Shown here: one piece after another, positions 1-10,017 of the stretch
Layout of the letters: each line of letters opens with the position of its first letter
How positions within the stretch are numbered: position 1 is the first letter of the stretch
Assembly: GCF_947242115.1 (NCBI RefSeq)
Contig: NC_074719.1
Location: 41,622,349 to 41,686,348, forward strand
DNA: 64,000 nt
Direction: 5' to 3'
From: Biomphalaria glabrata
Lineage: Eukaryota; Mollusca; Gastropoda; Planorbidae
The notes under the pieces: model-generated
Told to the model about the DNA's origin: nothing
Database searches by the model: none
The model's input: only the letters and a program-made list of their open reading frames with translations
Program-made: the position numbers and the translations under genes

Positions 1-490
1 GACTTATGTCTTCTCAGCTACATATATTCAAATATAGAAGACTACATTTTAAACATAGAAACACATCAGATACAATGTACATTCGTTTATTCATTCATGG
101 TCGAGGCAAATACGAAAGAACTACAATGGAAAATTCGGTGAAGAATTAGGTTGTATTTTAATGTATTAACGTGCTTGTTCGGTATAGGTGGTACCACAAA
201 GCTATGGGCAGGTACCCATAGAGCACTATTTAAAGATGACGTAACGAACTATAATAAACGAGGAACAATTTAAAGTGTACTTACCAAACAGAATCCAGCG
301 CTTAAGCAAGTGTGAGGCAAGCTGCTTTCAGTTATCGTCTGTTTGGTGAATCCGATTAAGTGATAAATCCTTATAAGCAATGGCCCACTTCAGCTCGCCC
401 CCCGCTGGTGACATGGTGTGACAATATTGTCATGGAGCTAGAACCAAACTTACTATGGTAAAAATACGTGTACAAAGTGCTTGTGTCATC
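1..490. other. no gene recognised
   Basis: AT-rich sequence. I see no conserved protein similarity, RNA gene or clear repeat family on either strand. Confidence 0.5.
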
Positions 491-523
491 CGTGGCGGAA
501 AAAACTATAAATAGGTAGCTCTT

Positions 524-660
524 TGGTGTATAATCTCATCATCATCATCATCATTATCATCTCTCCCTAGACTTTCGTCGTGGGGGTACTGTGATAGCTC
601 GACGAACCAAATCCCTCCATTTTTCATCAACTGTTCTAAGCAGAATATCAAGAGAGAGGC
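524..660 (-). repeat. possible LINE-derived 3' fragment
   Basis: On the minus strand a short open stretch reads VDEKWRDLVRRAITVPPRR and runs into a GAT-trinucleotide microsatellite (about 537..560). The basic C-terminal look resembles ends of non-LTR reverse transcriptase ORFs elsewhere in the window, but it is too short to assign to a family. Confidence 0.3.
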
Positions 661-890
661 CGGCTTTTTCAGTGCACGGACCAAAGGTTTAGAACTCACT
701 TCCCATTGATCTCAGACAGACAACATGCTACACCACTTTTAAGAAGAACATTAAGACCTATCTGTTCAAAACTTTGTTAGATTAGTTTGTCATTTTAGCT
801 GTCGTGTCTGTGAAGTTATTACAGCGCCTTGAGCCTACATTTTGTTTGTTAACGGCGCTTTATAAATAAATTACTATTATTATAAAGTTA
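655..890 (+). repeat. L2/CR1-like LINE 3' end
   Basis: Remnant of the C-terminus of a LINE reverse transcriptase ORF (LISDRQHATPLL, then a TTFKKN-like stretch) followed by a 3' tail containing GCGCCTTGAGCCTACATTTT and ending in a TTATT repeat. A longer copy of the same family lies on the minus strand at 20826..21200, where the typical block before the C-terminus is readable (RALRSMDSSLLVVPR). Confidence 0.65.
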
Positions 891-1023
891 ACTATTTGTT
901 CAACAGTACTTCTACCTGCTCTGAGGCCTGCCTGTTCTTCAGATAGAAACTTCTCACTTTTTTCTTAAGTCTATTGAGAATTATTCTTAGCATTACCTTT
1001 TGGTGAGCTAAAAGGTAGTCCTT
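884..1023 (-). repeat. non-LTR reverse transcriptase fragment
   Basis: Minus-strand translation shows VMLRIILNRLKKK and, one frame over, SEEQAGLRAGRSTVEQI. This is the conserved 'EEQAGFRPGRST-EQI' block of RTE-like and related LINE reverse transcriptases. A single frameshift separates the two halves. It is about 45 codons of a decayed copy between two other LINE tails. Confidence 0.75.
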
Positions 1024-1030
1024 GTAATAG

Positions 1031-1440
1031 AGATGCCCCACGGAAACGCTTTAAAGACCAGCTTAGGCGCCAACTTGCCTTGGCTGACACAGAAGATAGC
1101 ACCTGGTCGTATTACGGCCTCAGAACGAGACAGCTGGAGGTCACTCAAAAAGGCCGCGGGATGCACATTTGAGACCAAAGAAAATCCGCTGCCGAGGACA
1201 GATGCAGACGGCGAATAAAAAATATAAATAGACCACCTGCCGACAATGGTTATGCTTGCCCTGAATGTGGCAAAGTATGTAGGTCACAGCTGGGGCTGGC
1301 CACTGGAAATACTGCATTCCTCACTAATCTTCGGACTCGAAGACAAGCCTTATTTTCTTGCTCGGATGACTGATCAGACTAATTGTCCTATAGTTTTAGA
1401 CATTGTCTCAAGTTTCCTTTCTTGTGCTGTGTAATAATTA
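1031..1440 (+). repeat. LINE C-terminal end with CCHH-type finger
   Basis: Reads RFKDQLRRQLALADTEDSTW, then (after a frameshift) SERDSWRSLKKAAGCTFET, then CPECGKVCRSQLGL. This is the usual order at the C-terminus of a molluscan LINE ORF: basic 'RFKD' segment, 'W-R' segment, and a C-x2-C zinc-finger start. The same finger end recurs at 16310..16425, and a 'RLPKRLMYGELCAGKRSQGG' segment of the same kind lies in MAP2K7 intron 10. Confidence 0.7.
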
Positions 1441-1493
1441 ATGCTTGGGTCAATTCTTTTGGCCATGTTTTTTCGTCCCATATTTTCTGAAAT

Positions 1494-2246
1494 ATTGTCT
1501 ATGGTGTATCCGGTGTAAATATTGTCTGGTGTGTATCCGGTGTAAATATTGTCTGGTGTGTTTTCGGTGTAAAAATTGTCTATGGTGTATCCGGTGTAAA
1601 TATTGTCTATGGTGTATCCGGTGTAAATATTGTATATGGTGTATCCGGTGTAAATATTGTCTATGGTGTATCCGGTGTAAATATTGTATATGGTGTATCC
1701 GGTGTAAATATTGTCTATGGTGTATCCGGTGTAAATATTGTCTATGGTGTATCCGGTGTAAATATTGTCTATGGTGTATCCGGTGTAAATATTGTCTATG
1801 GTGTATCCGGTGTAAATATTGTCTATGGTGTATCCGGTGTAAATATTGTCTATGGTGTATCCGGTGTAAATATTGTCTATGGTGTATCCGGTGTAAATAT
1901 TGTCTATGGTGTATCCGGTGTAAATATTTTCTATGGTGTATCCGGTGTAAATATTGTCTATGGTGTCTCCGGTGTAAATATTGTCTATGGTGTATCCGGT
2001 GTAAATATTGTCTATGGTGTATCCGGTGTAAATATTGTCTATGGTGTCTCCGGTGTAAATATTGTCTATGGTGTATCTGGTGTAAATATTGTCTATGGTG
2101 TATCCGGTGTAAATATTGTCTATGGTGTATCTGGTGTAAATATTGTCTATGGTGTATCCGGTGTAAATATTGTCTATGGTGTAACCGGTGTAAATATTGT
2201 CTATGGTGTATCCGGTGTAAATATTGTCTGGTGTGTATCCAGTGTA
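1494..2246 (+). repeat. 27-bp minisatellite, about 28 copies
   Basis: Tandem array of a 27-bp unit (TATTGTCTATGGTGTATCCG plus GTGTAAA) with a few point variants (ATATGG for CTATGG, ctcc for atcc). Because 27 is divisible by three and the unit has no stop in one frame, an ORF of 269 codons runs through it reading KYCLWCIRC over and over. I treat it as non-coding: no homology, no codon structure beyond the unit, and the array sits among LINE debris. Confidence 0.9.
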
Positions 2247-2249
2247 CTA

Positions 2250-2690
2250 ACTGATGACGTGTTGATACGTTCTATTTTTTTGAAAAGGTATATGATAATT
2301 ATTTTTTCGCAATTTTTCTAACTGTAGAATCAATTTTTTTTAATCTCTTTGTTTGTAGTTCTTTTTTTTTTATTTTATTTAGTTGGCAACGATAGAGTTT
2401 AATTTAACGTCCTTGATATTGTTGAATTCATCGTGAAAATCTTCAATAGAAAGTCCAAGTATCAACACGACATCAATATTCAACTGAACTTAACACGTGT
2501 TGATTTTCTGTCCCTCGAAAGATCTGCCCATAGTGATTAAACAAGCAAAATATAAAAATTTAAAAGTTTTTAAAATAAGAGAAATGTCAGCACATTTACA
2601 GCCATACGTCTTAATACTGTACGATTTATTTTCTCTTTTACTATATTAAACAAAGTTAATTAGTTGCTTCCATTGGCGTAGATTTTCAAA
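2250..2690. other. no gene recognised
   Basis: AT-rich single-copy-looking sequence with homopolymer T runs. Nothing else recognised. Confidence 0.45.
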
Positions 2691-3385
2691 AGACGTATTC
2701 TTTAACTCAAAATACATAGGCGTAATATTAAATGAAAAGTGATTATGGAATCCGCATATTGATGAAATTATTTACAAAATCAAGCAAAACATTAGGGTTA
2801 ATTAAAAGAATTTTTTACAAATCAAACAAAGACATAAAATTGAATGTCATTTAGCTTTAATTAGGACAATATTAAAATATCCATCCTCTGTTTGGGATCC
2901 CTCAAGTCAAGAAAACATAAAGAAACTTGAACAAATACAAAATAGAGCAGTACAAACGAATATTCTAATTTGAGTTGAGTAACACCATTAGTAAAATCAC
3001 TTAACTTAGAGACACTTCAGGACAGAAGAATAAAAAGTAAAGTAGCTATAATACATAAAACAGTAATCCAAAACTTACAAATAGAAAAACAAAACCTAAT
3101 GAAATACTCAGAAAGACACAAGAATAGAGGCACATTTCTTATTCCATACGCTAAAACAAATTCTTACAAAGGCTCCTTCTTCCCTAGTGCCATTAGAGAA
3201 TGGAATGGGTTGCCTGAATCAGCCAGGAAAACCAACGACTTAGCAGAGAATCAAGTCATTGACTGAGATGCATGACTAGATTGACACATGAAATGCGTAG
3301 GATGTATGTTCTTTTTTGAAGTAACGTCTATAATATATAAGATAAGATAAGATAAGATAATATAAGATAAGATAAGATAATGACA
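2690..3385 (+). repeat. CR1/Jockey-group LINE 3' end (LINE-G family) with GATAA tail
   Basis: Decayed C-terminal part of a reverse transcriptase ORF. Recognisable pieces include KYIGVILNEK near 2705, ENIKKLEQIQNRAV near 2915, KSLNLETLQDRRIKSK near 2995 and FFPSAIREWNGLPES near 3180. The element ends in GAAGTAACGTCTATAAT followed by a (GATAA)n tail (3340..3381). At least six copies of this family occur in the window (8535..9130 minus, 9540..9800, 21358..21850, 24044..24100, 52085..52265, 61637..62085). I call it LINE-G here only for cross-reference. Confidence 0.85.
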
Positions 3386-3721
3386 GCTTTAGTTGGCAAT
3401 GCAACGGGTCCAATATTTAACACGTCTGATACAAGCTTTAACTTAACGCTGCATTTCAACTGTCTGAACCGATTATCGTGACTTGACATCATGATCTCTC
3501 TTGTTGGACTTGACACCTGTTGAATTATGTAATGAGGGATGATGTTTTGGCTTGTCTAGACCACCTGATCCTGCTCTTTACGGGCTTGGGGTGGACAGAA
3601 AAAAAAATAAACACTTGAGGGGAGACGTTGGGTCAGGTGGGAGGGATAATGACCTGTTAACTCAACCTGACAAGAGGATTGTGCGAGCATAAGCTGCTCT
3701 CTGTGCGTCGTAATCTTTTAA

Positions 3722-4255
3722 AGTGGTCATTTAGAAAAGGTCATTATAAAGCGGTGTGTCGAATTCGGTATTTAATAGTGGTCATTCAAAAGTGGTCGTT
3801 TGAAAGTGATCTTTGATAGTGGTCATTTAAAAGCTGCTCCTCTGAAAGTGATGATTTGACAGTGGTCATTTGACAATGGTCACTGGACAGTGGTCAATTG
3901 ATAGTATTCGATTAAAAACATGATATGATAGTTTTCAATTGAAAGCAGTTATTTGATAGTGGTGATTTGATAGTGGTCATTTGATCGTTCTCAAGTGATC
4001 TCTTAAAAGTGGTCATTCTATTCAAAATGATCATTCTCAAGTGACCACTTAAAAGTGGTCATTTTATTCAAAATGATGGTTCTCAAGTGGTCTCTTAAAA
4101 GTGGTCATTTTATTCAAAATGATGGTTCTCAAGTGGTCTCATAAAAGTGGTCATTTTATTCAAAATGATGGTTCTCAAGTGGTCTCTTAAAGTGGTCATT
4201 TTATTCAAAATGATGGTTCTCAAGTGGTCTCTTAAAAGTGGTCATTTCAAAGGGA
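3722..4255 (+). repeat. tandem repeats built on AGTGGTCATTT
   Basis: First half (3722..3990) is a degenerate series of a short AGTGGTCATTTGA-like unit. Second half (about 4000..4250) is a cleaner array of about 45 bp (AAAGTGGTCATTTTATTCAA then AATGATGGTTCTCAAGTGGT CTCTT) in about five copies. The longer unit appears to have grown out of the shorter one, since it contains two partial copies (GTGGTCATT and CAAGTGGTC). Confidence 0.8.
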
Positions 4256-4462
4256 GTTTTTTTTGAAACTTTGTATTACGTGTTGGACCAGTGTTTCTGG
4301 AACGTGTTCTTTATGGATGAAAAGGAATTGCAAAGAGTTACTATCTAATTATCTAATGTCTATATGTAAAAAAAAAACAATTGTGGTTGTATTTCGCTGT
4401 TTGTTTTGAATGATAATTAACTTTGTTGATATTTGAATGACCTCAAGTATATGGAGAAATAA

Positions 4463-4625
4463 GGGGGCGTGGTGTCCAAAGGGTCAATCGCTTGGCTTCC
4501 GAACCTAGGGGTCTCTGTTTCGAATCTAGGTGAAGGGTGGGATTTTTCTACTACGGGATTTTTAGGACCCCCTGAGTCTTCCCAACATTTCAATTTCTAA
4601 AAGTAAATTAACCTTTTCAGACCAT
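4463..4625 (+). repeat. tRNA-derived SINE, family A, 3'-truncated
   Basis: Starts GGGGGCGTGGTG and keeps a box-B-like TTTCGAATC at about 4517, followed by GGTGAAGGGTGGGATTTTT and CCCCTGAGTC. These match the head and middle of the complete family-A copy at 46054..46328. The 3' third is absent. Confidence 0.7.
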
Positions 4626-4939
4626 GCGATCTATAGGTTAGATCAGTGATTCCCAAAGGGGTCTATATCGACACCCAGGGGTTTACGAAGACTTCCAATG
4701 GGGTCTACAAAAGGGAAAATATAAGTTGGGGATCTATGAGATGTCCATGGGGGTCTACGATAATAGATTTAATTAAACAGGTCGTGACTTTAATTAGTGT
4801 AATTCTTTCATACACTAATATATGATTTGTACCTTAGTTATACAAATATCTGCACCGCTATTCAAACAAAAAAAAATCTAATTTAAATACTTATTTAAAT
4901 AGCTTCATTTTGTCTACATGCACTACTAATAATTAATAT

Positions 4940-5350
4940 ACTAATTAATTATTTTTTTAATTGGTTCGTGATTTTTTTGGGGGGTACAATAAATAATTAA
5001 ATTAAATTTGTAAATAAATTGTTTTAAGTTTCAACTTGATCTGGGAATGGGTGTGTGAGAAATAAAGTGCACACTTATCTAAAGGGACAAAACCCTACAT
5101 ATTTACCCATATTAGTGAATACTGAAAGATTAGTTTCCCTTGTTGGTATCAAACAAAATCATTAATTAACGGTGATTAATTGAATAACTGGTTAATATTT
5201 TGTTCAAAATTGATTGACGCCTTGTCAATGCCAACGAATTATTGCGCAAAGTTTCAATTTGAAACGAAAATGCTTGTGAGAGAAATAATGAATACTAACT
5301 TTCTACAGACAGACCTACATACAGACAGACTGACTTGATGTGAGCTTTAT
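4940..5350 (+). repeat. dispersed AT-rich repeat (family D), 1-2 copies
   Basis: Contains the family signature in order: TTTCCCTTGTTGGTATCAAA, a TTAATTAA-rich core, TGTCAATGCCAACGAATTAT, GCAAAGTTTCAATTTGA, GAGAGAAATAATGAATACTA, then CAGACAGAC and GAGCTTTATAAA. Related copies lie at 20375..20560 and 22715..22930 (plus) and 30780..31205 (minus). A partial copy precedes it at 4940..5110. No coding potential; probably a non-autonomous element, class unknown. Confidence 0.6.
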
Positions 5351-5572
5351 AAAAAGAAAAAAAATGTATTTATACAGTTTTGCATGCTATATGTCTACAA
5401 AATAAAAATGTCTAAGATATATCACGTTCTGCGGCTAATTTATTTGGAGCAGGCAGATAGAAAAACAAAACATGTGTTGTAAATTCTCACATTTTGATTA
5501 TTATTGCACTGAATAGCCCGCTAATTGCACTGGCGGATCCAGAACTTTCGAGTGGGGGGGGGGCGATTTTTT

Positions 5573-5614
5573 TTCCAAACCCTAACCCTAACGCCCAGTA
5601 AACCCTAACCCTAT
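5573..5614 (+). repeat. telomere-like CCCTAA units
   Basis: Two short runs of CCCTAA (3 units, then 2 units) separated by CGCCCAGTA, lying 45 bp inside the left end of the hAT element. CCCTAA/TTAGGG is the usual animal telomere repeat. A related end with TTAGGGTTTT followed by AAAAAATCGCCCC occurs at about 19640..19700 in reverse orientation, so the motif belongs to the transposon family and is not a chance interstitial telomere. Confidence 0.7.
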
Positions 5615-5649
5615 GCATAAACGAACGTGCGTACAGCACACACACACAT

Positions 5650-5654
<5 letters not shown>

Positions 5655-5702
<48 letters not shown>
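5655..5702. repeat. (AT)n microsatellite
   Basis: An uninterrupted AT dinucleotide run inside the hAT element. Confidence 0.95.
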
Positions 5703-5706
<4 letters not shown>

Positions 5707-5775
5707 ATAAAAAAAGCAGCATTTCTCAACATTCGGCAAAGAACAAAACAACTGGTGCAGCGCTATAAGGTTTCC

Positions 5776-6935
5776 TAGTTGGGCAAAAGCGTTTTCTTGC
5801 ATTCTTCATTGCAGAAACGCATTCTCCTGACATGTACTGCTCATTATTCATCAATAGAGTTCGGGGCGAAGCCCCGACGCCAAAAGCGTTTTCTTGCATT
5901 CTTCAATGCAGAAACGCATTCTCCTGACATCTACTGCTCATTATTCATCAATGAAGTTCGGGGCGAAGCCCCGACGCCAAAAGCGTTTTCTTGCATTCTT
6001 CACTGCAGAAACGTATTCTCCTGACATCTACAGCTCATTATTCATCAATGGAGTTCGGGGCGAAGCCCTGACGCCAAAAGCGTTTTCTTGCATTCTTCAA
6101 TGCAGAAACGCATTCTCCTGACATCTACAGCTCATTATTCATCAGTGGGGTTCCGACGCCAAAAGCGTTTTCTTGCATTCTTCACTGCAGAAACGTATTC
6201 TCCTGACATCTACAGCTCATTATTCATCAATGGAGTTCGGGGCGAAGCCCCGACGCCAAAAGCGTTTTCTTGCATTCTTCAATGCAGAAACGCATTCTCC
6301 TGACATCTACAGCTCATTATTCATCAGTGGGGTTCCGACGCCAAAAAAGATTTCTTGCATTCTTCACTGCAGAAACGTATTCTCCTGACATCTACAGCTC
6401 ATTATTCATCAATGGAGTTCGGGGCGAAGCCCCGACGCCAAAAGCGTTTTCTTGCATTCTTCAATGCAGAAACGCATTCTCCTGACATCTACATCTCATT
6501 ATTCATCAGTGGGGTTCCGACGCCAAAAAAGATTTCTTGCATTCTTCACTGCAGAAACGTATTCTCCTGACATCTACAGCTCATTATTCATCAATGGAGT
6601 TCGGGGCGAAGCCCTGACGCCAAAAGCGTTTTCTTGCATTCTTCAATGCAGAAACGCATTCTCCTGACATCTACAGCTCATTATTCATCAGTGGGGTTCC
6701 GACGCCAAAAGCGTTTTCTTGCATTCTTCACTGCAGAAACGTATTCTCCTGACATCTACAGCTCATTATTCATCAATGGAGTTCGGGGCGAAGCCCCGAC
6801 GCCAAAAGCGTTTTCTTGCATTCTTCAATGCAGAAACGCATTCTCCTGACATCTACAGCTCATTATTCATCAGTGGGGTTCCGACGCCAAAAAAGATTTC
6901 TTGCATTCTTCACAAAAGAAACGCATTCTCCTTAC
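5776..6935 (+). repeat. 97/85-bp satellite array, partly a 182-bp higher-order repeat
   Basis: About 13 monomers of one sequence. The long (97-bp) monomer contains GGGGCGAAGCCCC, CCAAAAGCGTTTTCTTGCAT, the hairpin TGCATTcttcAATGCA, AACGCATTCTCCTGACATCT and CTCATTATTCATCA. The short (85-bp) monomer lacks the GGGGCGAAGCC segment and carries ACTGCAGAAACGTATTC. The first monomers are long; from about 6070 long and short alternate, giving a strict 182-bp period (repeated 71-codon shadow ORFs begin every 182 bp at 6088, 6270, 6452, 6634, 6816). The shadow ORFs are not genes. Confidence 0.92.
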
Positions 6936-7439
6936 CAAAGGCTCATTAATCATACTATTAAAAAGGACTTTTCGAATAATGTTGTACTTGAAAAGTATTC
7001 TAATATTAATTTATAGGATCTTAATACATTGCAAATAAAACCGATTTTTTCCATGAAAAGATAAGATAACCCACATATTTAGATTTTGGCTTTGAGGATC
7101 GTTGCCGAAAAAATAATTATTCGATAAATAATATTCAATAAAATTGAAGTATAAATTGTGAGTTATACTCCCAAATTTATTTAACTAGCAAAATATCAGA
7201 TTGAGTAAAGGTTGGGAAAAGGGACTATGACATTATTATCTGGGTTTAGAACTCATCTCAATCGTGACTCTTATACTGAAAAATTTCGTTTGAATTCTAA
7301 CTTTCTTAAAATAATTATTATAAATTAATGTGAAATTACATAAACTCTGTCTGGAAATGGGAGGGGCGGTAGAGTTAAAACGATTAATCCTCGCTCCTTT
7401 AATAATTGCTGCTAGAGATTGCATTTGGCATTAAAGAAT

Positions 7440-8110
7440 AGGGGTGGGGCGACTCAACTAATTTTGTTCACAAACTATGATTCTCCATAAAAATAGGACC
7501 GCCCCCCCCCACACTCAGAGGGCTAGAGTGGGGAGGGCAGTACATGCTATCGCCCTCCCCCCAACCCCACCGAATCGGCCAAGATACCAGAAGGGAATTG
7601 ACATAATATAAAATTTATATATTAATTGAATTCATTTTGTTCACAAACTATGATTTCTCCATAAAAGTAGGACCGCCCCCCCCCACTCAAAGGGTTTAGG
7701 TGGGAAAGGCAGTAGAGGTATTCGCCCCCCCCCCCCCAATCGGCAAACAAGGAACGACATAGTATAAAGATCGGTTAAAATATCAATAACAAGTTTTAAT
7801 CGTATAGATATTAAATTGATTCTGTTAGCAAGCTGTGATTTCTAGAAATAAATTGGACCGCCCCCCCCCCACTCGAAAGTGTATGGGGGGGGGGGGCGGG
7901 ATTGATACCATCGCCCCCTTCCGACCCCACCAAATCGGCCAACATACTAGAGGGGGGGCGAAATAACCAAAAAATAGGTTGAAATATAAATAATTAGTAT
8001 ATATTATTAACATAAGTAATAAATTCGTATACAAATTGTGTAAATTCTATACTAAAATTCGTCCGCCCCCCCCCTACGGGTAGGGGGGGGGGTCGACCGA
8101 GTGGGGGGGC
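7440..8110. repeat. subrepeats of about 190 bp with poly-C runs
   Basis: Three to four diverged copies of a unit with ATTTCTCCATAAAAGTAGGA, CCGCCCCCCCC, ACTCAAAGGG, GGGCAGTA, then CGCCCCCCC and CCAATCGGCCAACATACTA. Copies begin near 7468, 7655, 7838 and 8050. The C runs (8-14 nt) are strongly strand-biased and are likely assembly and length-variation hot spots. Confidence 0.8.
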
Positions 8111-8534
8111 GATCGCCCCTACCGCCCCTCCCCCCCCCCCCCTGGATCCGTCAGTGGCTAATTGTCAACTGTTTTCAAAGCCGATTCAGAAGGTGTCGAA
8201 AACAAGGTTTTACCGGACCTGAGAACAATAGTGACTTGTACCCTAATGAAGCGTTCGTATTGTTTTTGGTTTGTTTATCATGGATACAGATGTTAATCTC
8301 GATACAAGCTTCATTTTTAGTGAATAGGATTCAAATTGTTTGTGTGTTCAATCAGGTTCCTGTGGGTCAATGTTTGTGCTTAAGAGAAGGTCCGGATCTA
8401 AGTATTTTAGGCCCTCAGAAAAATATTTGCGGAAGTCTCTAGCCCATTTTGAAGGCTTTAATAATGCGCTTCATGCTAATGCTACTTAGTATTTATAGTT
8501 TACAGACGTTGCTTCGAAAAAAAGAAGATAATTA

Positions 8535-9130
8535 AGTCCTAAGCATTTCATGTGTCAATCTATTCATGCATGTTAATAAGTGACATTAACTCTGCTAAGT
8601 TGTTGGTTTTCATGGCTGATTCAGGCAACCCATTCCATATTCTAATGATGGCACTAGGGATGAAGGAGCATTTGTACAAATTTGCCGTAGCATAGAAAGA
8701 ATGGCAATGTCTTCGATTCCGAAGAAATGAGTGCAGTGTTTTATTTGTCCTAGCATAAGGTATAAGAAATGTGTCTTTATTTTTGTGTTTTTCTGAGTAT
8801 TTTGGGGGGGTTTTGTTTTTGTATGTGTAAGATGTAATTTAGTGTTTTGTGTATTATAGCTACTTTACTTTTTATTCTTCTGTCCTTAAGTGTTTCTAAA
8901 TTTAGTGATGTTACTCCAGTCAAATGTGTTTGTTATGAATCTCACTGCTCTGTTATAATACTTCAGAGTGTTGAGTGTTCTAGACTTATGTAATTGTGAT
9001 CGTATTAGTTGTGTTGAGTCTAATAGACTTAAATGAATTGTTATTTGTAATAGACATGTGTTGTCTTTATTATGCATGATAGACTTAATTATCTTATTAT
9101 ACTCTAGTTTCTCAAAGATAGTTCAATTTT
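8535..9130 (-). repeat. LINE-G 3' end (minus)
   Basis: Reverse-strand copy of the GATAA-tailed LINE. Readable pieces are the block around the FFPSAIRAWNGLP site (8610..8680), the GTFLIPYARTN-like block (8735..8775) and the KSLNLETLKDRRIKSK-like block (8865..8900). It is heavily decayed and older than the copies at 21.4 and 61.7 kb. Confidence 0.75.
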
Positions 9131-9539
9131 TTTTATTCACAGTCAAACTATAAATAAATAGGCGCTTAGTTTTTTAATTGTATTTATGCATTGAACGCTT
9201 GGTATTTTTTTTTTATATTTTGATTTGCGAATTTGAAACTTTTAACTAAATTTCATTTCAAGACACCAAAGCTATAGGGATGATAAAAATAACCTAGGCC
9301 AATGCTGTAGTTCCAGAAATCTATGTCCTTAGACAGATGAACGAATATTCATCAAATTTTTCTGTTATGGAACATTTTTTCCATAAAACAGATTGATTTC
9401 ATTCACAGTTGTGTAGTTCAAGGCCCTTATCATAGAGCAATTGATTTAAAATTATCCGATTCTGAAGTTCAAGAATATTATATTTCCAAAACGCAAGTGA
9501 AGTTAAAACAAACACTTAATATTATTCCTTTTACTTGGA

Positions 9540-9800
9540 AATAAACCTTATTAAATACTCAGAGAGACACAAAGATAAAGGCACATTCCTTGTTCCATAT
9601 GCTAGGACAGGTTTGTACAAATGCTTCTTCTTCCATAATGCTATTAGAGCATGGAATGAGTTGCCTGGGTCAGGCAGGAAAACCAATGACTTGGCAGAAT
9701 TTAATTTATGACTAGATTGACACATGAAATGCTTAGGCCTTAACCATCTTTTTTTTTTTTTGAAGTAACGTCTATATTTCATAAGATAAGATAAGATAAG
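9540..9800 (+). repeat. LINE-G 3' end, 5'-truncated
   Basis: Reads LLNTQRDTKIKAHSLFHMLG in shifted frames. The DNA matches the last 250 bp of the 21.4-kb copy (ACTCAGAGAGACACAAAGAT, TTCCATAATGCTATTAGAGC, GAAGTAACGTCTATATTTCA) and ends in (GATAA)3. Confidence 0.8.
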
Positions 9801-9967
9801 AATCGCATGCAGTAATATTAATTATATGAGCACTATTGAAAAAGCATGTTCCAAAAAAAAAACAGAAAATAATTGAATTAAAAGCAAAGAATAAAAGCAT
9901 GAAATGATTTATTTACATTAGAAGTATTTACACAGTGTAAATAAATGTTAAACACAGCAGTAGAATT

Positions 9968-9973
9968 TTTATT
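9968..9973 (-). terminator. polyadenylation signal of the secreted-protein gene
   Basis: AATAAA on the minus strand, 45 bases beyond the stop codon at 10018, in AT-rich sequence. Nearest good signal to the stop. Confidence 0.55.
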
Positions 9974-10017
9974 ACATGAAAAGACAAATGGGACATAACT
10001 AGATTTTTTGTTGTTAA

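Larger units (their letters stand above)
5528..8156 (+). mobile_element. hAT-type DNA transposon, non-autonomous, satellite-carrying
   Basis: Bounded by 15-bp terminal inverted repeats (left CACTGGCGGATCCAG at 5528, right CTGGATCCGTCAGTG ending 8156; 14 of 15 positions pair) and by a perfect 8-bp target duplication GCTAATTG (5520..5527 and 8157..8164). An 8-bp duplication is the hallmark of the hAT superfamily. The inside has no transposase. From left to right it holds a poly-G stretch, telomere-like CCCTAA units, an (AT)n run, a 13-monomer satellite array, about 500 bp of AT-rich DNA, and three to four poly-C-bearing subrepeats. The 15-bp ends differ from the CAG-G/T-GGCGTA ends of the other hAT elements here, so this is a separate family. 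Confidence 0.8.

Noticed and set aside
1445-2254. 269-codon Cys-rich 'repeat protein' (KYCLWCIRC)n
   Set aside because: It is a 27-bp minisatellite; the frame is open only because the unit is a multiple of three without a stop. No start context, splice sites or homology.
4643-4760. hAT element starting CAGTGATTCCCAAA
   Set aside because: A Charlie-like left end is suggestive, but I found no matching right end or target duplication.
5779-7016. series of overlapping 66-81 codon ORFs
   Set aside because: Shadows of the 97/85-bp satellite monomers.
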